From contig JAFVRU010000159.1 in assembly GCA_017504065.1 (NCBI GenBank), positions 1 through 5,229 of the forward strand: DNA of 5,229 nt, written 5' to 3'. Numbering within the stretch: the stretch's first letter is position 1; each line of letters begins with the position of its first letter. Source of the stretch: Clostridia bacterium (GTDB taxonomy: Bacteria; Bacillota; Clostridia; Christensenellales; Borkfalkiaceae). The position numbers and the translations under genes were made by a program. A model generated the notes under the pieces. That model was given only the letters and a program-made list of their open reading frames with translations. It was not told where the DNA came from and searched no databases. Shown piece by piece: positions 1-4,155 of this stretch.

Positions 1-819
1 CAAATTCTCGTCAAACGCATAGGTATAAGAAAACGCATATTCAACCACTTGAGACATCAACGTTCCTTGGGATTCCCCGCTCCATTCTAATTTTATAGAA
101 ATATCGCTGATTTTTTCATCTTTTTCCGCAAGAGAAAAAATAGAAGTATACGAAATGGGCGCTTGATTTTCACCCCCCGTTTTTGCGTGGCTTTTTATTT
201 GCACAACAGACCCACCGTTTTCGTATACCGCTGCGATCTCCGTAGCCCCGCTTGCGTTAGGAAACTTTGACTGCAAAGACGACAGCGAAGCCGCGGTTAC
301 CTGTTCATACGCCTGCGTAAGCTCTTCAAAGCTATCCGCTAACGTAAAAGATACCATCGCTTTAAGCGCTTTGCTAGGCATTCCGCCTAAGGCGATCTCT
401 AAGCCCTGTCCGTCTACATCTTTATAACATTTCTCAGCTTCGTCAGCGCTATAATACCACCAATCTTCCCCCGAATCTTGAAACCATTTCGCTTCTTCAT
501 ATAGGTTTTTTACATTATTTTCATCAATCTCAAAGCTTTTTTGCGCAAATTTACCGTTTTCGACGTCGCCGCTGCTAATCCGCTCAATTTTCCTAACGAG
601 TTCATTTCTTGTCTCTGTATGCGTTTCCACGAGCGTATACGCTCCTTCATAGGCACAGGAATTCTCATACGCTTCCTTTACCGCCAAGAAAATGTCTTCG
701 TCCGTCTTCGGCTTGCTACTCTTTCCGCATGCCCCGAATACTCCGACCGCACAGCTCATTCCAAGCGCTAAACTTATGATTCGCAAACTGATTTTGTGTT
801 TCTTCATTTCCTTTTTCAT
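1..819 (-). CDS. Putative secreted lipoprotein, unknown function (partial, C-terminus beyond the left edge)
   Basis: I do not recognise the family. The frame is open from an ATG at 819 down to position 1, giving 273 residues with no stop, so the gene continues outside the window. The N-terminus is a lipoprotein signal: a Lys-rich start (MKKEMKKHK), a hydrophobic stretch at about residues 10-30 and a lipobox FGAC with Cys31 as the predicted lipidation site, followed by the charged linker GKSSKPKTDED. It should therefore be anchored on the outer face of the membrane. The mature part is hydrophilic, acidic and rich in Glu, Ser and aromatic residues (a DWWYY cluster near residue 120), with no catalytic motif I can name. 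GGAGAAG at 830-824 lies a good distance from the ATG at 819. A second in-frame ATG at 807 has an AAGGAA only one base away, so 819 is preferred. It is divergent from the XRE regulator gene and has its own strong promoter. Confidence 0.88.
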   Translation of the reverse strand, partial: MKKEMKKHKISLRIISLALGMSCAVGVFGACGKSSKPKTDEDIFLAVKEAYENSCAYEGAYTLVETHTETRNELVRKIERISSGDVENGKFAQKSFEIDENNVKNLYEEAKWFQDSGEDWWYYSADEAEKCYKDVDGQGLEIALGGMPSKALKAMVSFTLADSFEELTQAYEQVTAASLSSLQSKFPNASGATEIAAVYENGGSVVQIKSHAKTGGENQAPISYTSIFSLAEKDEKISDISIKLEWSGESQGTLMSQVVEYAFSYTYAFDENL

Positions 820-848
820 AACACTTCTCCAAATACAAGGTTGAAAAC

Positions 849-877
849 ATTATACTACGAAATATTCGTACTGTCAA
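849..877 (-). promoter_or_regulatory. Sigma-A promoter of the lipoprotein gene
   Basis: Read on the minus strand, this is a perfect consensus: TTGACA (877-872), a 17-bp spacer (871-855) and TATAAT (854-849). Transcription should start near 842, leaving a leader of about 23 nt that contains the GGAGAAG ribosome binding site. Two perfect hexamers at ideal spacing predict a very strong promoter unless it is repressed, which fits the palindrome lying in its spacer. Confidence 0.88.
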
Positions 878-898
878 CTAATTTTTCGTGGTTTCGTG
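856..898. promoter_or_regulatory. Candidate operator cluster (TTCGT palindrome plus two TTTCGTG repeats)
   Basis: TACGAA-ATA-TTCGTA at 856-870 is a 6+6 inverted repeat with a 3-bp centre, and it fits entirely inside the 17-bp spacer of the lipoprotein promoter. Two direct copies of TTTCGTG follow at 884-890 and 892-898, 8 bp apart, just upstream of the xre start codon. The shared core TTCGT occurs three times in one orientation, and its complement ACGAA once. Small XRE regulators commonly bind such half-sites in the intergenic region beside their own gene. That the neighbouring XRE protein binds here is inferred from position. The repeats themselves are seen directly. Confidence 0.55.
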
Positions 899-910
899 TA
901 AAATAATATT

Positions 911-1123
911 ATGGAATACGTGATCGGAAAAACATTGAGAGAGCTGCGCAAAGAAGCGGGTTTTACACAAAAACAGGTTGCAAAGCTAATGGATAAATCG
1001 GAAACAGGCTATGCAAGTTGGGAGCAAGGCTTATCCGAACCGAGCGTGAACGATTTACGCAGGCTTTGCCGTATTTATGAAATTAGCGCGGATATTTTGC
1101 TCGGATTGGACGAAGACTGTTAA
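911..1123 (+). CDS. XRE/Cro-C1 family helix-turn-helix transcriptional regulator
   Basis: This 70-residue protein is essentially one HTH_XRE DNA-binding domain. It has helix 1 at about 5-16 (IGKTLRELRKEAG), helix 2 at 18-27 (FTQKQVAKLM), a recognition helix region at about 30-40 (ETGYASWEQG), then the typical EPSVNDLRRLCRIYEISADILLG C-terminal helices. Gln20, Trp37, Glu38 and the Pro44 turn are classic family positions. There is no dimerisation or sensor domain beyond this, so it is probably a simple homodimeric repressor like a small phage or plasmid Cro. The ATG at 911 has no Shine-Dalgarno sequence. A TAAAAT at 899-904 ends 6 bases before it, so a leaderless transcript is possible, though no good -35 is visible. 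It is divergent from the lipoprotein across 91 bp of repeat-bearing DNA, and autoregulation together with control of the lipoprotein is the likely job. It is an unlikely antitoxin for the downstream mazF because a terminator separates them. Confidence 0.92.
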   Translation: MEYVIGKTLRELRKEAGFTQKQVAKLMDKSETGYASWEQGLSEPSVNDLRRLCRIYEISADILLGLDEDC

Positions 1124-1153
1124 TAAAACTCCATAACAACCTACGTAAACGCG

Positions 1154-1193
1154 TACCTGCCACCCTGATTTTGGGGCGGCAGGTATTTTTCTT
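1154..1193 (+). terminator. Rho-independent terminator after the XRE gene
   Basis: Left arm 1154-1165 (TACCTGCCACCC) and right arm 1174-1185 (GGGCGGCAGGTA) pair over 12 positions with one A/C mismatch around an 8-nt loop, followed by TTTTTCTT. It lies 30 bp after the xre stop codon and 127 bp before mazF, so the two genes are probably separate transcription units. There is no A-run on the left side, so it should act only rightward. Confidence 0.87.
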
Positions 1194-1270
1194 CCCTAAA
1201 AAGTATAATCGTGCGAAAAACGGGATATACTCTACTTACGAAAACAATAACGGAAAACGCACGCGCTACA

Positions 1271-1276
1271 TATAAT
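1271..1276 (+). promoter_or_regulatory. Possible -10 element of the mazF promoter
   Basis: A perfect TATAAT lies 45 bp before the mazF ATG, downstream of the xre terminator. This is where a promoter is needed if mazF is not read from xre. The -35 region at 17-bp spacing (1248-1253, TAACGG) is poor and there is no TGn extension, so the call rests on position and one hexamer. Other -10-like hexamers (TATAAT at 1204-1209, TATACT at 1226-1231) also lack convincing partners. Confidence 0.3.
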
Positions 1277-1307
1277 AAAGTGAAGGGAGTGTTTTGTTTT
1301 TCCAAAA

Positions 1308-1313
1308 GAGGAG
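1308..1313 (+). promoter_or_regulatory. Ribosome binding site that fixes the mazF start
   Basis: GAGGAG lies 7 nt before the ATG at 1321. An upstream in-frame TTG at 1294 also has a purine run before it (AAGGGAG, 1283-1289), but only 4 nt away. It would add nine residues (MFFQKRSGI) that the family lacks. The ATG at 1321 gives the exact family length. Confidence 0.85.
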
Positions 1314-1320
1314 CGGTATT

Positions 1321-1671
1321 ATGAACGTAAAACGCGGTGAATTGTATTATGCGGATCTTTCTCCCGTCGTCGGGAGCGAACAGGGCGGGATACGCCCCGT
1401 ACTCGTCGTGCAAAACGATATCGGCAATAAATATTCCCCGACCATCATCGCCGCAGCCGTTACCAGCAAAATCAACAAAGCCAAGCTGCCGACGCATATC
1501 GAGCTTCCGTCCGCCTACGGACTCGCTAAAGACAGCGTGATTTTATTAGAACAAATCCGCACGCTGGATAAAAGGCGCTTGAAAGAACGGATTGGGGAGC
1601 TTCCGCCTGCCACTATGCTCCGCGTCAACCGCGCGATCTTGATCAGTTTGGGCTTCCCTGTGAACTCCTGA
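1321..1671 (+). CDS. mazF: MazF/NdoA (EndoA) family mRNA endoribonuclease toxin
   Basis: This 116-residue protein has the length of Bacillus subtilis NdoA (EndoA) and, as I recall that sequence, matches it closely: VKRGELYYADLSPVVGSEQG near the start, IRPVLVVQNDIGNKYSPT in the middle, then KAKLPTHIEL and DSVILLEQIRTLDKRRL. Members of this type form homodimers and cut single-stranded RNA at short sequences; B. subtilis NdoA recognises UACAU. The residues assigned to catalysis there, Arg25 and Thr48, are both present at the same numbers, so the enzyme looks active. The ATG at 1321 is chosen because of the ribosome binding site at 1308-1313 and the family length. In Bacillus a ribbon-helix-helix antitoxin gene precedes ndoA. 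None is visible here: 127 bp separate the xre terminator from this ATG, with no plausible ORF. The antitoxin is presumably elsewhere or replaced. It lies 98 bp before spoIIE in the same direction. Confidence 0.96.
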   Translation: MNVKRGELYYADLSPVVGSEQGGIRPVLVVQNDIGNKYSPTIIAAAVTSKINKAKLPTHIELPSAYGLAKDSVILLEQIRTLDKRRLKERIGELPPATMLRVNRAILISLGFPVNS

Positions 1672-1707
1672 AAATAAAAGCTGAAAATCTCCGTTAAACT
1701 TGCATAA

Positions 1708-1742
1708 ACAGTCAAATTCCGCGACGTTTTTTCCTGTATACT
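1708..1742 (+). promoter_or_regulatory. Possible spoIIE promoter with a Spo0A-box-like element
   Basis: TATACT at 1737-1742 could be the -10, placing the transcript start near 1749 and the GGAGG just inside the mRNA. No -35 is found at 17 bp. The bases 1708-1716 end in GTCAAA, matching six of nine positions of the Spo0A box TTTGTCRAA and lying 20 bp upstream of the -10. In B. subtilis, spoIIE is transcribed by sigma-A with activation by phosphorylated Spo0A, and the -35 to -10 spacing is long. This arrangement would fit that, but the match is weak. Confidence 0.25.
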
Positions 1743-1769
1743 TGGTGGAAATCGTCGCGGAGGTTTTTT
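1719..1769 (+). terminator. Inverted repeat and T-run between mazF and spoIIE (likely mazF terminator)
   Basis: CCGCGACG (1719-1726) pairs perfectly with CGTCGCGG (1753-1760). An inner TTTCC (1730-1734) can pair with GGAAA (1747-1751), leaving a loop at 1735-1746. AGG and then six T follow (1764-1769). This is the only terminator-like structure after mazF. Unusually, the spoIIE Shine-Dalgarno GGAGG (1759-1763) starts inside the right arm, and the T-run ends at the spoIIE ATG. On a read-through transcript the hairpin would hide part of that ribosome binding site. A transcript starting after 1742 would not contain it. Confidence 0.55.
1759..1763 (+). promoter_or_regulatory. Ribosome binding site of spoIIE
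   Basis: A perfect GGAGG lies 6 nt before the ATG at 1770 and fixes the spoIIE start. Its first two G bases belong to the right arm of the hairpin 1719-1760. Confidence 0.88.
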
Positions 1770-2585
1770 ATGCGTATTCGCAATCAGCGCAATTTTTCGG
1801 AAATGCTATTATATCTTTCGTTTGCCTTGGCAATGCTGTGCCTGTTTTTCGTCGGCAACCATGGCGAGCCGTTGGGGCTTGCCGTCGTCTACGCCATGCA
1901 ATCGGCGGGCTTGTCCGCTTTTCCCAGCAGTTTTTTCTATATTCTATCCGCGTTGCCAAGCTACGATCTTACCGTCGTTTTGCTCTACGCCGCGCAAGCC
2001 GTTTTGCTCTCGTTCGGGTTTTTTCTGCAACACCGCGCGCAAACTTCGGGGTTTTGGAAATCGGGATTTTTCCCCTTGACGTTTTTGTCCTTAGGCTTGG
2101 GCTCTTTCGTTGCGTTTGCCCCGTTCCAAGCGTACGCGCTACCCTTTACGTTCACAGAGAACTTCACGTTTGGGGAAATCGGACAAAAAGTGGCGATCGC
2201 CGCGGGAGTTTTTCTGCTTTCCGCTACGTTCGCAGTTGCGGCAAAGGCGCTTTTAAAAAAGTTCTTAAAATGTCGTTTGCGTAACGACGAAATTGTATTT
2301 TGCGTACTGTTCTTTACCTTAATCGGCGTAGGCATGTGTCGATTTTTAAGCGTCAACGCATACATGGATATTGCATTTTTTATTCTACTTCTGTTTGCCT
2401 GCGCCGTAAAAGACAGCTCGACCATGCTCGCCGCGTTCGTTTGCGGGCTGCCGCCTTTTCTCGTTGCCAATCTCTCTCCGGAACGGTTCTTCGTATACGG
2501 CGTGTTCATCGTTTTGTTTATCAAATCGGGCAGGCTCGCCGCCGCGTTCGCCTTCTCGCCGTATTTTTTGCATACGGGTACGTAG
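1770..2585 (+). CDS. spoIIE: SpoIIE, N-terminal membrane domain (frame 1 of a frame-shifted gene)
   Basis: This 271-residue piece is almost entirely hydrophobic. Transmembrane stretches are visible at about 12-28, 35-61, 67-86 and 100-118, followed by further segments beginning IAAGVFLLS, EIVFCVLFF, DIAFFILLL, FFVYGVFIV and RLAAAFAF. SpoIIE proteins carry about ten transmembrane helices before a cytoplasmic region and a PP2C phosphatase, and place the enzyme in the polar septum. Sequence similarity alone would not name this part. The call rests on the hydropathy pattern and on its continuation, one frame over, into an unmistakable SpoIIE C-terminus. The ATG at 1770 follows a GGAGG. After YFL at residues 265-267 the frame runs into HTGT and a TAG at 2583-2585, in the middle of a helix that continues as AYGYVDGLYAYP in the -1 frame. 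The last four residues are therefore probably not in the functional protein. If nothing corrects the frame, this is a truncated membrane fragment without phosphatase. Confidence 0.82.
   Translation: MRIRNQRNFSEMLLYLSFALAMLCLFFVGNHGEPLGLAVVYAMQSAGLSAFPSSFFYILSALPSYDLTVVLLYAAQAVLLSFGFFLQHRAQTSGFWKSGFFPLTFLSLGLGSFVAFAPFQAYALPFTFTENFTFGEIGQKVAIAAGVFLLSATFAVAAKALLKKFLKCRLRNDEIVFCVLFFTLIGVGMCRFLSVNAYMDIAFFILLLFACAVKDSSTMLAAFVCGLPPFLVANLSPERFFVYGVFIVLFIKSGRLAAAFAFSPYFLHTGT
2564..2570 (+). other. Slippery heptamer T TTT TTG where the spoIIE frame changes
   Basis: In the upstream frame the codons are TAT TTT TTG (2562-2570). Slipping back one base on the six T re-pairs as TTT TTT and continues with GCA TAC GGG, exactly where the coding character moves to the -1 frame. 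The original frame stops at TAG 2583-2585. Ten bases after the heptamer there is a short potential stem, CGTAG (2581-2585) with CTACG (2604-2608), enclosing the palindrome ATACGCGTAT. A seventh T would restore one continuous frame, so a homopolymer read error gives the same picture. Confidence 0.5.
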
Positions 2586-4084
2586 ACGGGTTATACGCGT
2601 ATCCTACGAATTTATTGCTCCCGTCCGTCTTGTCCGCCGTCCTGCCCGCGCTGCTGTTTGTACTGCTTCCAACGCCGTTGATACGGAGCATGGAAAACAA
2701 ACTCGTTTTTTATCGTGAAAAGCATTTATCACGTATCGCCATCAATCGCAACCGCGCGGCGATCGGGGAACAGCTATTCGAAATTTCGGCGGTGTTTCGG
2801 GAAATCACCACAACCTTTCATACGCTTGGCGCAAACGCCGCGGAAGACGGCGCGAAAGAATACATACGCGCTTTGGCTGCCGAAGAAGTTTGTAAAACCT
2901 GTCCACACTACCGCGCTTGCAGTAAAAAGAACGTAAAAGCGCAGATGGATAAGCTGGTAGACGTCGGGTGTCTGAAAGGCAAAGTCCATTTGATCGATAT
3001 CCCGCGGGAGCTCGCGGACGTCTGCGTAAACCAAAGCGGTTTGCTCTATGCGATCAACAAACAGCTTGGGGAGTACCGAAAATATATGACGGAAGCGGAA
3101 AACGCCGCTTCGGGGCGGGCGCTCCTTGCCAACCAAGCGCAAGGGGTGAGCGAAATTCTGAAAAATTTGGCGTTGGAGCAAAGCGAACCTTTACGCATGT
3201 ACACGGATAAGGAACGAGCATTGAACGTAGCACTACTCGGCGTGGGGATCGTTTGTTCGGAAGTATTGGTATTCGGCGAAGAACAAAATCCCACGTTGTC
3301 GCTTGTTACGTTCGGAAAAGCGGACGTCAAGAAAATCGCCGCCGTCGCTTCGCATTTATTCCAAACGACGATGATCATTTCCGAAAAAATCACCTTAAAC
3401 GACGATAAGTTTTGTTGTATCTTACGCAAAAAACCGTATTTCGACGCGGCGTTCGGGGTCGCAAACGCGATCAAAAACGGCGAAAGCGCAAGCGGCGACA
3501 CGCATTCCGTTATTAAAATCGACGAACGGCGTTTTATGGTTGCCCTTTCCGACGGTATGGGCAGCGGCGAATACGCCAAACGCGTTTCGGAAAGTACCAT
3601 CTCGCTATTAGAGAGTTTCTACCGCGCGAAAATGCCGTCCGAGCTCGTGCTGTCGGCAGTCAACAAACTCTTGACGTTCAACAGAGAAGAAAGTTTTGCT
3701 TGCGTAGATATTGCGGTAGTGGATTTGGACAGCGGAATCGCTGACGTCGTCAAAATCGGTTCGCCGCTCGGGTTCATTCTATCGGGAAACACCGTGAAAG
3801 TATTGGAAACTTCGTCCTTGCCGCTCGGAATACTCGACGCATTGCGCCCCGATACGGCTTCGTACGCGCTCGCGGAAAACGACGTCTTGTTATTTTTGAG
3901 CGACGGGATCGTGGACGCATTCGGCTCAACGACCGATCTGTACGAAGTTTTACGCTCTGTACCCTTAAAAAACCCGCAACAGTTGGCGGACGAGTTGTTG
4001 CAGCGCGCAATGCAAGCCTATGGTGGGAGCGCGAAAGACGACATGACGGCGGTTGCGGTGCGGTTATTCAAAGCCTGCGCGTAA
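2570..4084 (+). CDS. spoIIE: SpoIIE, cytoplasmic regulatory region and PP2C-type serine phosphatase (second frame)
   Basis: Stage II sporulation protein E dephosphorylates the anti-anti-sigma factor SpoIIAA in the forespore, which releases sigma-F, and it also takes part in polar septation with FtsZ. This frame supplies 504 codons after the slippery site. They comprise the end of the membrane domain (LLLPSVLSAVLPALLFVLLP), a long helical linker, the cysteine cluster VCKTCPHYRAC (Cys375, 378 and 384 of the joined protein) typical of SpoIIE, and the phosphatase. Metal-binding motifs are intact: SDGMGSG (Asp595), SDGIVD (Asp712) and KDDMTAVAV (Asp757, Asp758). The joined product would be 771 residues, against 827 in B. 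subtilis. Coding character begins at about 2570; upstream of that this frame is an Arg-rich shadow. Without frameshifting, the only plausible internal start is ATG 2690, with GGAG one base away. That would give a soluble 464-residue phosphatase and is poor for initiation. A terminator follows 24 bp after the stop. Confidence 0.93.
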   Translation, partial: AYGYVDGLYAYPTNLLLPSVLSAVLPALLFVLLPTPLIRSMENKLVFYREKHLSRIAINRNRAAIGEQLFEISAVFREITTTFHTLGANAAEDGAKEYIRALAAEEVCKTCPHYRACSKKNVKAQMDKLVDVGCLKGKVHLIDIPRELADVCVNQSGLLYAINKQLGEYRKYMTEAENAASGRALLANQAQGVSEILKNLALEQSEPLRMYTDKERALNVALLGVGIVCSEVLVFGEEQNPTLSLVTFGKADVKKIAAVASHLFQTTMIISEKITLNDDKFCCILRKKPYFDAAFGVANAIKNGESASGDTHSVIKIDERRFMVALSDGMGSGEYAKRVSESTISLLESFYRAKMPSELVLSAVNKLLTFNREESFACVDIAVVDLDSGIADVVKIGSPLGFILSGNTVKVLETSSLPLGILDALRPDTASYALAENDVLLFLSDGIVDAFGSTTDLYEVLRSVPLKNPQQLADELLQRAMQAYGGSAKDDMTAVAVRLFKACA

Positions 4085-4103
4085 TACGCTCCACTACGCA
4101 ACG

Positions 4104-4140
4104 AAAAAGCCCCGCTCTTTACCAAGAGCGGGGCAATTTT
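4104..4140. terminator. Bidirectional terminator between spoIIE and the ABC ATPase gene
   Basis: GCCCCGCTCTT (4109-4119) pairs perfectly with AAGAGCGGGGC (4124-4134) around the 4-nt loop TACC. It has AATTTT on the right and five A on the left (4104-4108, a T-run on the minus strand). It sits between two convergent genes, 24 bp after the spoIIE stop and about 20 bp beyond the ATPase stop at 4156, and should serve both. Confidence 0.92.
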
Positions 4141-4155
4141 ACTGCTTATCCGAGA

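Noticed and set aside
541..771. A plus-strand open frame over the lipoprotein gene.
   Set aside because: It lies opposite the lipoprotein, which has a perfect promoter, a ribosome binding site and a lipobox. The plus-strand product has no recognisable feature and no ribosome binding site.
1294..1320. Upstream TTG start for mazF with AAGGGAG before it, giving 125 residues.
   Set aside because: The added residues MFFQKRSGI are not part of the family, and the ATG at 1321 has a better spaced GAGGAG and gives the exact 116-residue family length.
1211..1324. A 37-codon GTG-started frame overlapping the mazF ATG by ATGA, which could have been a small antitoxin or leader peptide.
   Set aside because: There is no ribosome binding site before the GTG, no resemblance to MazE or EndoAI, and the composition looks random; the ATGA overlap is probably coincidence.
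911..1671. xre and mazF as an XRE-type toxin-antitoxin operon.
   Set aside because: A strong rho-independent terminator at 1154-1193 separates them, the gap is 197 bp, and the XRE operator-like sites face the lipoprotein gene. The link is possible but not supported.
2300..2569. The early part of the open frame that carries the SpoIIE phosphatase, as if the gene started near 2300.
   Set aside because: This stretch translates to an Arg-rich sequence with no membrane character, while the other frame gives clean transmembrane helices over the same bases. It is a shadow up to about 2570.
2361..2865. UACAU sites (2361 and 2861) in the spoIIE message as targets of the neighbouring MazF, suggesting toxin control of sporulation.
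   Set aside because: Two sites in about 2.3 kb is what chance predicts for a 5-base word, so there is no enrichment. A TACAT at 1267 before mazF is equally uninformative.
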